64,000 nt of DNA from Aristolochia californica. Lineage: Eukaryota > Streptophyta > Magnoliopsida > Piperales > Aristolochiaceae. How positions within the stretch are numbered: the stretch's first letter is position 1; each line of letters opens with the position of its first letter. Of this stretch, positions 45,944 to 56,087 are shown one piece after another. Both the position numbers and the translations under genes were made by a program. The notes below the pieces were generated by a model. That model did no database searches. It was not told the origin of the DNA and was given only the letters and a program-made list of their open reading frames with translations. Location of the stretch: NCBI GenBank assembly GCA_029961685.1, contig JARWKL010000013.1, positions 22,722,922 through 22,786,921 of the forward strand. The letters run 5' to 3'.

Positions 45944-47732
45944 TCAAGAATCAAATAATAATTTTGTACCTAAGTCTTTATTAAAAGCATTACCTGAAAC
46001 ACAGGTGTCGTAAAAATAGTCTTGCAAAATTTTTTTAACATATTTATAATTATAAAGACTAAGTTGTTCTAAGTAAACAACTGCATCTTTCTAGAGAGTC
46101 ATAAATCCTGAATTAGGATCATCTCCTGTTACTACGTGGTAAATCTTATTTAAAAAATTATAAGGGTTTGATCCTAAACTCATTAGATTTCCAAATTCTT
46201 CTTGATTTTCTCTTTTATAACTTTCCCATAAGGCTTTTACACTTTCACCTAGAAAGGTTTCTAAATATCTATACATTTCTTCAGGATCATGGGCTTGGAA
46301 ATTTCGGATATAGTCTGAAACTACTTGGTTTTTCCAGACATCTAATGTTGTCGTTCATTCTTGGGGATCATGAGCTGACAAATTGAGAATTTTTCCTTTT
46401 CCCATCTCTTGAAATTTGATAGGTTTTTCTAATTCTCTTATTTTTCCTTTTGGTTTTACTTTATAGGGAAATTCTATAGGTTGAGTGTAAGGAAATCTCG
46501 ACATGTTTCCTGAAGTGTATACTTCTGGTGTTGGAGTCCTTACGTAGCTGCTATTAGGCATTCTCACAGAGCTTTCTGCATTCATAAAGTCTTTAAGGCT
46601 TGTGGATTCTTCCCTAAAGTGTTCTGGGTTAGGATCTTTAGGTTCTAATGGCATTGTTCTAATTCTAATATTCCTATCTTGATCATAATAAAGATATTCC
46701 TCTTCTTTTATTGTTTTATTTTTTAGCAAGTCTTCTTCTAAATGAAGAAGTTCTCTTTCGGTTAATATTAATTCAAGTTCCTTTGGATATACAATATTGT
46801 CTTGTTCTATTTCTATGTTTGCTAAACCATAATCTTCACTAGTAACAAATTCAGTTTCCTCTGATAATTTGTGTTTGTAATTATTAAATCTTATATTAAT
46901 ATTCCCTTTTGTATCTGTATACAGTATGCTAACTTCTGGACTAATTACTTTTTCTTCTCTAAATTTTAAATTCCAATCTAAACCTGCTAATTCTTTCGGA
47001 GAATATTTTATTGGTTTTATTAATTTGATTCCTTTATTTTCTATAAGGTTAACTACATCATTTATCGTAACTTTAAATTTAGTAGTACTAGAAGTTGTGC
47101 ATCTTCCCAAAAATCCTATACATAATAACAAATTATTTCCTACAAAGGATTCATATCTTTTTGTTTGAATTCCTATCTTAATATATCTTTTAAAATCGTT
47201 TATGCCAATAAGAAAGTCTGGTGAACAGTAAAATATCCCACCATTCATATTCATGTCTACTTCTGTAATTCCTAACATAGCTTTTTTAGGATTTGCCCAT
47301 CTATCATCATATATACTTAACAGTGTTTTGGTGCCTAAATATTTTCTACCTAGTCCCTTTATACCTATTACTATTAAGCCTAAATGAACCAAATTATATA
47401 TATTTTTTATCTGCCTAAAAGTTTGCTCTGCTATTAAATTAAGGCTAACAGATTCTTGTCCTACGCAACTAATTTGGATTTCCCTGTAGTGTCTAAATAA
47501 TCCTATATTAAAATTTAGAGGTCCTGTTCTATATAATTTGTCTAGGATTTAAGAGACTTAGTTGATTGTTGCTAAATAGTGTAATATCTTGATCTACGTC
47601 TATAATTTCCTCTAACTATATATCTATTTGATCTATACTTCTTCTTCCTGTTAACCTTTCAATTATATTAAAAGACCTAGAAGAACTTCCTATTTCTGAG
47701 ACGGTCCCTCCACTTCTCTATGAAAGAGTCAT
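45944..47732 (-). pseudogene. Movement protein plus partial coat protein in one frame (viral copy 1)
   Basis: The ATG at 47732-47730 overlaps the stop of the upstream ORF in an ATGA junction. Stops lie at 47718-47720 and near 47615, and a frame change near 47545. From about 47540 to 46358 one frame encodes a 30K-superfamily movement protein: GLIVIGIKG, then AMLGITEVDMNMNGGIFYCS and PDFLIGINDF, about residues 30-75 of the open part. The same frame then crosses stops at 46355-46357 and 46091-46093 into coat-protein sequence (MYRYLETFLGESVKALWESY, YFYDTCVSGNAFNKDLG) and ends at 45944. The movement protein enlarges plasmodesmata for cell-to-cell spread in this family. The frame appears to be a movement-coat fusion. 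The breaks make it non-functional. Confidence 0.85.
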
Positions 47733-48148
47733 TTAGATTTAGGTTTCTTTTTCCTTGTTTCAACTTTAATATTTTTTAGTTTTTGTGCAGTGTTATCTAT
47801 TTCTTTATCTATATTTTGTTGTTGTCCTTTAGTAGTTTTAAGATAATCAATATTTTCTAGTAATCTTTCTGTTTTTATTTTAATTTGCTTAAGTTCTTCT
47901 AGAATCTTAATATGTGTTTTTTCTAACCCTATCACTTTTAATTCTAAATTTTCTGATAGGTTTATTAAAAGGTCTACTATAGTATTCAGTTGATGGTTCT
48001 TTCCGTTAAGTAAGTGTTCTTCAGAATTAAAACAACAAGCTAGGGTAGAACTTCCTATATATTTGGTATCAAAGCCAGAGGACCTGGAACAACATACAAG
48101 AATAGACTCTTTAGATTTAAGACTATTTATATTTGGCTTTGATACCAA
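47729..48148 (-). CDS. Coiled-coil ORF of viral copy 1 (virion-associated-protein-like position)
   Basis: The 139-aa frame opens at TTG 48148. The first ATG-type start is not obvious, so the start is uncertain. Residues about 50-125 are rich in Leu, Ile, Glu and Lys with heptad-like spacing (LINLSENLELKVIGLEKTHI), predicting a coiled coil. The last residues are basic (VETRKKKPKSK), suited to nucleic-acid binding. Caulimovirid virion-associated proteins share this coiled-coil plus basic-tail layout, so that role is inferred from layout only. It is unbroken, and its stop overlaps the next ATG. Confidence 0.6.
   Translation of the reverse strand: MVSKPNINSLKSKESILVCCSRSSGFDTKYIGSSTLACCFNSEEHLLNGKNHQLNTIVDLLINLSENLELKVIGLEKTHIKILEELKQIKIKTERLLENIDYLKTTKGQQQNIDKEIDNTAQKLKNIKVETRKKKPKSK
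48135..48147 (-). promoter_or_regulatory. Met-tRNA primer site of viral copy 1
   Basis: The minus strand reads TGGTATCAAAGCC, one base from the initiator Met-tRNA match TGGTATCAGAGCC used by caulimovirids to start minus-strand DNA. It lies downstream of the TATA box in the genomic RNA sense. An inverted copy lies at about 48066-48078. Confidence 0.65.
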
Positions 48149-48571
48149 ATTGTCTGGGGGGTATAATAATTCTTCGGGTCCCTATGAATTTGTTATATCT
48201 ATAGAAATAAGTTAATAACACAATACAAATACAGAAAAACAAGGACAAGTTGATTATAACTATAACTAAAGCAAAAGAAAGGAATAACATAAACAGGTAT
48301 CAAGAAATGATTTCTTAGAGAAAGGTCAACTATACCTATGGCCAAAACAAAAGTAATAAATAGCAAGTACAGTTTTTTTTATATATTTTAAATTTTTTTC
48401 CTAAGTACAAGATCCTACACTAAATTGAAATATAAATATAAAGTTTTGCAGTAAGGATTATAAATAAAGTTATAAACAAAACAATCATAAAAAAAAGAGT
48501 ATTTGGCATTGTGCCAACCAGGAGCAACCCTTGTCTTTCAATGCAGAGGGGTTTGTCAGAGCTACTAGCCC

Positions 48572-48835
48572 TCATCCAGTAGTTTCCAGCCCAATATACA
48601 CTCTCCTTTTTTTATAACACACTATAAACGCGGTAAGTATTAAAAGACCGATAATAAGAGCAACAACAAGTAAGAGTACGATCATCAAAAATAGAAAATC
48701 AGAAGCAAATGTTGTAAATTCCCTAAATGTGTATCCTAAAAACTGTACTGTTTGGATATTTATCTGTCTTTGCAATTTCCAGACACTAAAGCCACAGTAT
48801 GGTGTGTGCTTCCCTTGCAACCTTGCATCAGTCAC
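48572..48835 (-). CDS. 87-aa leader ORF with one membrane segment (viral copy 1)
   Basis: I do not recognise this protein. It starts at ATG 48835 and is unbroken for 87 codons. Residues about 47-71 (FLFLMIVLLLVVALIIGLLI and beyond) form one strong membrane helix, followed by YKKRRVY, which suggests a cytosolic basic tail. It lies between the TATA box (49212-49220) and the primer site, in what would be the leader of the viral RNA. It could be a real accessory protein, a host insertion, or chance in T-rich DNA. Confidence 0.5.
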   Translation of the reverse strand: MTDARLQGKHTPYCGFSVWKLQRQINIQTVQFLGYTFREFTTFASDFLFLMIVLLLVVALIIGLLILTAFIVCYKKRRVYIGLETTG

Positions 48836-49211
48836 GGGATCCGTCTCTGTTCCGAAACAACTAAAGCCCTGAAGTCAATAATGACATAAAGCGGGCATAC
48901 AATTGAAAATCTGGACCGTGTAACTCCAGAGGGTCGACACAATGCTTTTGCAAAGTGCTTGAGATGAATCCAAGGTAAGGGAAAGACGTTACAGATCCGA
49001 ACAGAAAAAAAATTTAGGACTTCCCTTCTGGGAGTCCCCTAAATCGGAAAAAATTAAGAGGAAAATAAGGACTTACTTTGTTTTTTAGGAATTAGAGATG
49101 AACTCAAGATTGATATGGGAAAAAACGAGGTGGAGACATGGAAGGTTTGAAGGCAAAGGATGAGAGGAACTTCTGTTTTTCATTCATAACTTCAAAATAA
49201 GTTTACATGGC

Positions 49212-49220
49212 TATTTATAG
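49212..49220 (-). promoter_or_regulatory. TATA box of the viral copy 1 intergenic region
   Basis: The minus strand reads TATAAATAG between the viroplasmin-type gene and the leader ORF, the expected place for the promoter of the genome-length transcript. Upstream enhancer elements were not resolved. Confidence 0.6.
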
Positions 49221-49814
49221 CAGAAACATGGAAGTCTGGATACTTCATCCGGGTACGCACTGGGCCCCATTGACAATGAGAGTTATCCAAATGTTATCCA
49301 CATATGCGGCTGAAATTAAAGGTACATAGATATTTACAAAACAATGGGTAAAACTTGTGGGCTAAAGGTGGTATTTACAAATCCGTGGGTACAAAATCAT
49401 GGGCAAAACCATGGGTAACTTGAAAACCATGGACTTCCCACACCAAGTCTCTTCGTGCTTTATGTCTGTCTGCTTTCTATCCTTTCTATCTGCTGCTTTT
49501 GTTTTGTCTTTTCTAATAAGTCTCTTTTTCTATTAATTTTTCGAATAGATATATTTTTGTCTTTTCTAATCAGTCTATTTCCCGTCCAAGGTGGCCAAGT
49601 TGTGAATTGCATCTAAATCAAATTTATAGTCTTCTTCATCATCCTGGGAATAGCACTGTAGATTTTGTGTCTGTTCAGATCCAGCTATGTTGGTTGTCCC
49701 TTTTTATGATGATTATGTCGGATCAAATTTTTAGTTTTTGATAAGTTGTCTAAAATAGTCCTTCATCATCTTTTTCAACTGTTTTGTTTCTGTCTGCTCT
49801 ATTTCTTTTTCTTT

Positions 49815-50606
49815 CTATTTTTCTATTGGCATTTTTAGCAAATGTCCGGTTGTTAACGGATTTGTTTTGTCTTTACCAGCTGCCATTTGAGTCAGACTAG
49901 CTAGTGAATGACCCTCACTAGTAGGTGTAGGAGGCTGAGAACAAAATGTTCCTGTGAGCTTGGCTCTGAGGATTCGATTCCTTTCCTCAAGTTCTTCTAT
50001 GTATTCTTTCTGGAACTCATTTTTCTCTTGTAAAAGTCTCCTTTTCTCGTTTTATTTCTGGATGGTCTTGGTCAAGGTTTGGCAATGATCACAAAAAACT
50101 ATTCTAGTAGTATCCTTGGCTACTCCGTAGGACACCTGATCTTCACGCATATGTCTTAAAGAAGGAGTTATATAATAATTTGTGCCTATATTTAATTTTG
50201 CAGCTTCTAATGCTTCTTGTAAATTATTAAAGCCCTTATAAATTGGTTTTGGAAAATTTTGGATACTATCTATTTTTTTGGTCCAAGAATGGAAAACATC
50301 GGGAGTCTTGCCTTTGAAAACAACATAGAAATTAAAACCTTTTTTCTTTTGAGAAAAATATTCTGAAAGACTGTTGATACTTGCTAAAAAATATTTTTGG
50401 ACTTTAGGAACTCTTTGATAAGCTAACCATAAATTGTTTAAAAGACATTGTTCTTCTTTTGTAACTGTAATACTAGGTAGGGTTTTGAAATTAATGTTTG
50501 ATCTAGGAAAAACAACTAACCTTTGATTACCAAAACTTAGAAACTCTTGTCCATAAGTATTAAATTTGGGTGGTTGTCTTGAAGAACCTTGATCTGGAAG
50601 ATCCAT
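49815..50606 (-). pseudogene. Viroplasmin/transactivator-like protein (viral copy 1)
   Basis: Two in-frame ATGs exist (50636 and 50606). 50606 is preferred because it lies just after the RNase H stop at 50611. About residues 100-145 form the viroplasmin/RNase H N-terminal-type domain: FYVVFKGKTPDVFHSW, then YKGFNNLQEALEA. In caulimoviruses the protein that carries this domain builds the virus factory and promotes translation of polycistronic RNA. A stop at 50052-50054 interrupts it. The frame continues with a Glu/Lys/Arg-rich likely coiled coil (YIEELEERNRILRAKL) to 49815. Confidence 0.82.
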
Positions 50607-50610
50607 CTGT

Positions 50611-51600
50611 TCAAGGATTAGCAAGAGGGGTATCAAAGAATCTTCTACTTAAAGTATCTGCAAGACTGTTATTTTTACCTTTTATATGCTCAAATTCTAT
50701 TTTATAACCATTTCATGTAATTATGTCTACTAAATTTAACCACCTTCTTCTACTGATTTTATTTTCTTTACTTCTTTGAAAATATTTTACAATCGCCTCA
50801 CAATTAGTTCTTATAGTAAATTCTTGTTTATGGATAATAAAAACGGGAAAAGCTTCTAGGGAATATATAATGGCTAAAATTTCTGCGTCAATACTACTCA
50901 TATTACCTTTTTCTTTGATTTTGCCACTAGCATAACTACAAATCCTTTCTTCTTCTCTTTCACTATGCTTGTGTGGTTTGGCTATGAGAACTCCACCCCA
51001 TCTTATATTACTGCCGTCAATTTCTATGCTAAGGTATTCTGAGTCAAGGGGCATTTGTAATTTTGATAGACTATTGACTTCCTCTTTTACTTTTTTTACC
51101 AAATTTTTATCCTCTTGATTAAAGAATTTTTGGCCAGTAGGAGAAGTTTTGGCATACAAGGGTCCTATGATACATCCAATATCTTTTATAAGCGGTCTTG
51201 TATAATTTACTAATCCTAAAAACCTTTGTAGTTGTTTCGTTTCTAATAAGTCATCGGGCATTTCTAAGATTTTCTTGGATATATGATCTTGTAGTTCTAT
51301 TTGGCCATTGCCAATGTTAACTCCAAGAAATTTTATGTATTCTTTGAATAGTTCTATTTTCTTTTTACTAATTATAATTCCGTCTCTCATGAATTTTTCT
51401 AAGACTAATTGGAGGTGACCTATGTGCTCTTCTATTGTTTTGCTAAAAACTAAGATGTCGTCTATATATACTAATATGAAGGTATCATATTTTTTGAATA
51501 TGTTATCCATTTTTCTTTGGAAAATGGCAGGAGCATTTTTTAGCCCGAAATGCATTACTAACCATTCAAAATGTCCTTCTGGACAAGTGAAAAAGTAGAA
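50611..51600 (-). pseudogene. Reverse transcriptase (C-terminal part) and RNase H (viral copy 1)
   Basis: Viral homology begins near 51600 with FTCPEGHFEWLVMHFGLKNA. The catalytic box LVYIDDILVFS is at about 51450-51480, followed by the thumb and connection (LQRFLGLVNYTRPLI). RNase H shows IEIDGSNIRWGG, SIDAEILAIIYSLEAF and the C-terminal HIKGKNNSLADTLSR. One in-frame stop at 50713-50715 lies inside RNase H, and the frame ends at 50611-50613. The upstream RT fingers and protease are absent, so the junction at about 51590-51600 is an integration or deletion edge. Confidence 0.9.
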
Positions 51601-51879
51601 AAAAAAAATGAGTGAAGAGGAAATCAAATTATTATATTTATGTCACTATGCACAAATCATTGATTGATCAAACGAAATAGAATGATCGATCATTAATGGT
51701 GTGAACTGAAAATATCAAGAGCCAACATTTGATTTTTTAAACATGTCTCTTCATTCCAAAACCATCTTCCAATGATTTCTTAGAGCTTCAGAGCCCAAAT
51801 CCTCCATTTCCTTTCTATCTTTGAGCAATTTCTATTTAAATCCAAGGCTAAACCTCTCAGTTTTACTCTCAAAACTCAC

Positions 51880-52960
51880 TTTTTCATCATCGTTATGACA
51901 AAAGTGATGTCAAGAAGATTGATACATGAGAGGAAATACCTAACTGGAAGGAGTGTTTCTGCACTAAACAACAATGAGGGAGGTTTTTTTCAACTTTCAC
52001 CACGAAAAGCATCATTGAACCTAGTAAAGTTGACATTTTCTTTTGTGAGTGTGAAATAGAAGGATTTGAGGAACTACTGCAACCCAACAAAGGTCTATTG
52101 GAGAGAGCAGAGCCTGTCTACCCCCTCCTGGTCAAGGTCTTCTACACAAATCTCGAGGTAGAGGAAATCGAGCCCCATAATCTCAAGGTTTCTTCCTATA
52201 TGAAGAAAATGGTCATTATCATTCTGTCTATGGACTTGAATGTCCTTTTTGGCACCAACTTCATGAGCATGACCCGGTATGTGAAGGAAATCTAGCCAAC
52301 AGACCTCCGCTCAGATCTCCCATAGAACATACAAGATGCTATTCTTTTGGTGTTCGGTCAAATAGTCAGAAGCTCCTACGAGGTTTGGATAAGGGACCTC
52401 AGCATGCCTCAGTAGGTCATTATGGAAATTGTGACGCATGTCCTCAATCAAAGGAAAGGCACCTACTTGAGGATAATGACGACAGACATTTTCTAGATGA
52501 TGGCAATCTTTCAGAAAGTTTCACTTGATTTTGGTTATTTCATGGCGAGTCAAATGGCCGACATAGCTACAAGCTCGAGAGTGGATGGTTTCGCTCAAGA
52601 AATGGTAGCCATCCTCCTGCACTATGGGGTTGACTTATCAAATGAGGTGTAAGAGGATATAATGAAGTTGATGTCCATTGGGGAAGCTAAGGTTGGAAAT
52701 TTTGGCTTCGCCAAATGGCAAAGTCAATGGGTTCAAAAGCATAAGATCCAAAAAGAGGCAGCCCCATAGCATGTTGCTTCCAGAGATGAGCTTAGTTTGG
52801 ACTCTCTCGCAGATCAATTTGAATTTGTGAAGAGGATAAGAATGGAAGAAAGCAGTTCGTCATCCACCAACCAATTCTCAACACTTGAGGAAGTCGTGGA
52901 TGATGTCAGGGCTAGCCAGGTAGAATTCTTTCCACACAAGAATAGTTTAAGGTAGGGCAG
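51880..52960 (+). pseudogene. Retroelement gag-like / plant transposon-type ORF, broken
   Basis: One near-continuous frame with a few stops reads PVYPLLVKVFYTNLEVEEIE and later LNQRKGTYLRIMTTDIF and VSLDFGYFMASQMADIATSS. This wording resembles the poorly characterised domain found in ORFs of large plant LTR elements (LV.EFYAN ... G.Y..V...D.F). A Ser/Glu-rich tail follows. The downstream sequence has an agtatgacaaaaaggggaga motif and a purine tract (aagattaagggggag, about 53327-53341), as at the 3' end of SIRE-like copia elements. Confidence 0.5.
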
Positions 52961-53346
52961 CTCTAACTTTAGCAGACTCAATAGAGGATTGAGAGTCTCC
53001 TAGAGACTATCCTTAGCCGCCTCCTACCTCTAACCTAGCTACCTACTCCTTAAGACTACCATACTTTTTTTACTCCCATTGTACTTTTGTAGGCTCTATA
53101 CTTGTATTTATCTTATTTGAAGCATTGTAACAAGTAAAAAATGTTGTAACCACATTGCATATAATATGATATGGCCTTGAGCCACTTTTTGTTACTCTTG
53201 TGTTTTCATTTGCATATCTTTTTTAGTATGACAAAAAGGGGAGAAAAAGATGGGAACTTGGACCTAATGACCTTAGGCACACAAAACATTGAATTCGATG
53301 CTTCAAAGGATCTAAATAAACTATGCAAAGATTAAGGGGGAGCATA

Positions 53347-53389
53347 TGTTGAAATTGAATAATTAACTTAACTCCAACCCTTAGAGAAG
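53347..53389 (+). repeat. First 43 bp of a 3' LTR, cut by an insertion
   Basis: tgttgaaattgaataatt follows the purine tract (aagattaagggggagcata), where a 3' LTR should start. At 53390 the second copy of the small LTR element begins. No matching 5' LTR is found in the window. Confidence 0.45.
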
Positions 53390-53802
53390 TGTTGAAACTT
53401 AGGATTCTATGATGTATAATCACAGTAGAAGAGAACTAAGGGGAGAGAAGAAGAAGAAGAACAAGAATATTTGTGGAGATAAGGTGTTAGGAGGAGAAGA
53501 GGAAGAGTGAGGAATTTGGAGAAAAGAGGAAGATTAGGGTAATGGACTTGTCCAAACCCTCCCCTTAAGTTGTATTTATAAATATCAAAAATACTAATAT
53601 TACAAGAATACCCTTTACCCTAGTACGAGTGAATAAGAGATATAAATCATAAAGTAATTACATCAATGCCACCCTAATTACATCATATCTTCTAGCACTC
53701 CCCCTCAAGTTGGGAGGTAATGGCAGTGATCCCAACTTGAACCAAAAAACATAGATGCATGGGTGTTCCTTGGTCATGTGGGTTTAGGCCCATCTTCCAA
53801 CA
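53390..53802 (-). repeat. 3' LTR of the truncated small element
   Basis: 413 bp, directly followed at 53803 by the purine tract ctccccctca (minus strand tgagggggag). Confidence 0.78.
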
Positions 53803-54824
53803 CTCCCCCTCAATATGGGGGTGAGAGAACGTCATAAACGCCCAGCTTGCTGCAAATGGTGTATAGGATATGCCCGTATAAAAAGACAGTTCACCATATC
53901 TTCGAACACTCCTCTCAAGTTGGTGGTCTCTTTTTTCTTGTCAAGATACCTAGCTGGTATAATAATGGTGAGAGAAAAAATCATTCCTAGCCGTATGACA
54001 AAACTTTATTCTCCAGTCAAATGGTCATAGTCATAAATGTTTTCCACGCAATTTCAAAGGCGGAAAAGTAGCCCAACTATGGGGGGCACATAATCTATCC
54101 ACTTTCTTAGGGTAACTCATAAAAACACCTCTTGGGTGAATAATAGATTTGACTCACGTTGGATGTTGGGCTCACTCCTATCCCCTATAGGTAGTGGGTC
54201 TATAAGTATTACTCAGAAGTAATACAAGGGTAATGGGAAATCACTGAAACATAATATATTGGGGCCACCATGTGCTTTCTTATTCATCGGAATAACCAAT
54301 GCTAACAACAATCAACAATCGAGAAGTCTTTCTTTAATAATAAAGTCTTTAATAAGGACACATGAAATAATTTGCAGTGAGTTCATCCTTCAATAAGGAG
54401 AATGTGCACCAAATAATAAGTTGCTTTTAAAGGATGGAGTAAGAAAGTAATTTCCAAGCCTTGGTAAACTTCAAACCGAGAGTTATTGATCCTCTTAGGA
54501 CTAGCAGGGGCTAATAATAAACTCAAGGAAGTATAGATTAAATACAAGCTCACAAAAAATATTTGTGAGTCACCTTATCACTAAACTTAGCCTGAGATGT
54601 TCTTCCTTCGTAAATTGAGCTAGCCCAAGTTGATGATGGACTTGGGTCAATTTTTCATCCACTAATTAAGGAGGCTAGTAGTAATAATTTCACAATAGCT
54701 CAAATATCAATTGACATAATCTGTTTAAGAACCAAACCGAATCAAAGAGCCCAAGTAAGTGACAACTTGAACCAACTCGGCTCAAGAAAGAATCTGAGCC
54801 CAATCTTCAAATTTCAATATGAAC
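53390..54824 (-). mobile_element. Second, truncated copy of the small LTR element (family of 490-3410)
   Basis: A 413-bp LTR (53390-53802) matches the 417/418-bp LTRs at 490 and 2993 in layout: TGTTGA start, CT.T.A.G..ATTTATA middle, gcccatcttccaaca end. The interior begins with the same ctccccctcaa and gtgagagaac motifs and cgcccagcttgctgcaaatg (compare 905-960). The other LTR is missing, because a LINE tail cuts the interior at about 54825. It reads on the minus strand. Confidence 0.8.
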
Positions 54825-55240
54825 TTTTTTTTTTTATGAAATGTGAATTTTATTAAGAGAAACAAAAGGAACTAACTCTTAACAACAAGAGATTGCAAGG
54901 AAGCTCCTTGCTTGGCGAGAACACCAGCCACAAAATTTGCTGATCTCAGAATGAGAGACCAGAAACACTCCAAGAGATTTACAATATCCAAAACTTCAAA
55001 AATGCATTCCAATGACGCCAAGGAGGAGTAGAGGCATGCTGGCACCAACCGATCACCACCTTAGATTCTCCCTCAATCAGGACAGGTCCGGAACAATGAT
55101 CACGAAAAACACGAAGCCCATTGATGAGGCTTTGAAGTTCAGCTATTGTGGAGTCTGCAATACCAAAGGGCCCGAAGAAAGAGATGATCTGGTTCCCAAG
55201 AGAGTCCCAGATCACGCCACCAAACCCAAATTGACATGAT
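54825..55240 (-). pseudogene. LINE 3' end: RNase H-type domain with poly(A) tail
   Basis: The minus strand reads GFGGVIWDSLG, then FFGPFGIADSTIAELQSLIN and GPVLIEGESKVVIGW, the RNase H-like domain closing plant LINE ORF2 (GGV..D, AE...L..G, E.D-type residues). A short 3' UTR follows, ending in an A run (plus-strand T run 54825-54835), which marks the 3' end. It is strongly 5' truncated, as usual for LINEs. Confidence 0.75.
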
Positions 55241-55264
55241 CATCAAAGTATGAAGTCTTAAACT

Positions 55265-55620
55265 ACATAGTTCATGTCCCACAAGCTATTTGTTAAGTTG
55301 TGAAGCCTAATTAACACCTTACACTGAGTTGGTCGCGGATCGACCTTCGTAGTAAAGTTTTTGTGGGGGTTGGAAGGGAGATGGTGCGAGGGCGGAGCCC
55401 CCGTCCGATCCATGATATATTGACTATTGTTTCATTAAGGGTAGTTTGGGAATTTTAATCTTGTAATGCGGTTGCCCTAACTTTCTCTTTAAATTGGTGG
55501 GCGCCGATATTAGGGTTTTATGATCTTAATCCGAGGAGCATCTCGAGTTGCAACTCGAGGGGTTAGATAAAAACTCTTGTAAGTGTGCGATTTCTTTTGT
55601 AAACTATTTCATCTTCATAG
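55265..55620 (+). repeat. LTR-like or solo LTR fragment left of viral copy 2
   Basis: The stretch reads ggagggcggagccccc-like, then ccgtccgatccatgatat, then aattttaatcttgtaatgcg and tctctttaaattggtgggcg. This is the wording of plant copia LTR promoters and leaders (GGCGGAGCC...CCGATCCATGAT). There is no partner copy in the window, so edges are approximate. Confidence 0.4.
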
Positions 55621-55761
55621 TGGATTACTCCAATGGTGGAAGATTTTAACTTTGACTTCTTTCTGTTTAGGTATACATACTCCCAAATAGTTATGACCCC
55701 CAACCGGTCACATCCCATGTAACATTTGTAAGGAACAAATGTACAAAACCAAAAGTCCAAT

Positions 55762-56087
55762 ATGGAACAAAATAGGTCTAATCCAGCGATAAGACTTATA
55801 AACTATTCGCGACTACGAGAATATATCATGACCAGAAGGTATGATAATCAAATCAAATTCCAGAGGGTTTGAATTCAACAGTTAAAAGATCGACTCTTAC
55901 GAGTTCAAGCCAAACTCAAAGAGTCGAAGAAAATCCTTTAGTTGTAGATTATAACAACGAAGGAAGAAGGATAATCCGAGGTGGACGATTCTTAGGACTC
56001 GGTCCAATAGGATTACAACAAGTTATCAAAGACCTGAAACACCAAATCAGGATTGAACAACTTGAACTTCAAGAATATGCTATCTAA
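55762..56087 (+). pseudogene. Coiled-coil ORF, first frame of viral copy 2
   Basis: Frame 1 starts MEQNRSNPAIRLINYSRLRE at 55762, has a stop at 55870-55872 and goes on as IQQLKDRLLRVQAKLKESKK, a likely coiled coil. The coding sense then shifts to another frame: RRIIRGGRFLGLGPIGLQQV, QVIKDLKHQIRIEQLELQEY, ending at 56087. It is Lys/Arg/Gln-rich. A virion-associated role is possible but unproven. Confidence 0.5.

Larger units (their letters stand above)
45944..51600 (-). mobile_element. Endogenous caulimovirid copy 1, circularly permuted
   Basis: Minus-strand order is: partial RT, RNase H, viroplasmin-type protein, intergenic region with TATA box, small leader ORF, primer site, coiled-coil ORF, movement protein, N-terminal half of the coat protein. 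A circular caulimovirid genome opened inside the RT gene and cut inside the coat-protein gene would read this way. The rest of the coat protein, its zinc knuckle, the protease and the N-terminal RT are missing. No integrase or LTR is present. At least six in-frame stops and one frameshift show that it is dead. It sits among retrotransposons. Confidence 0.9.

Noticed and set aside
46926..47168. 80-codon plus-strand frame
   Set aside because: It is the antisense of the viral movement-protein frame, which has clear family similarity.
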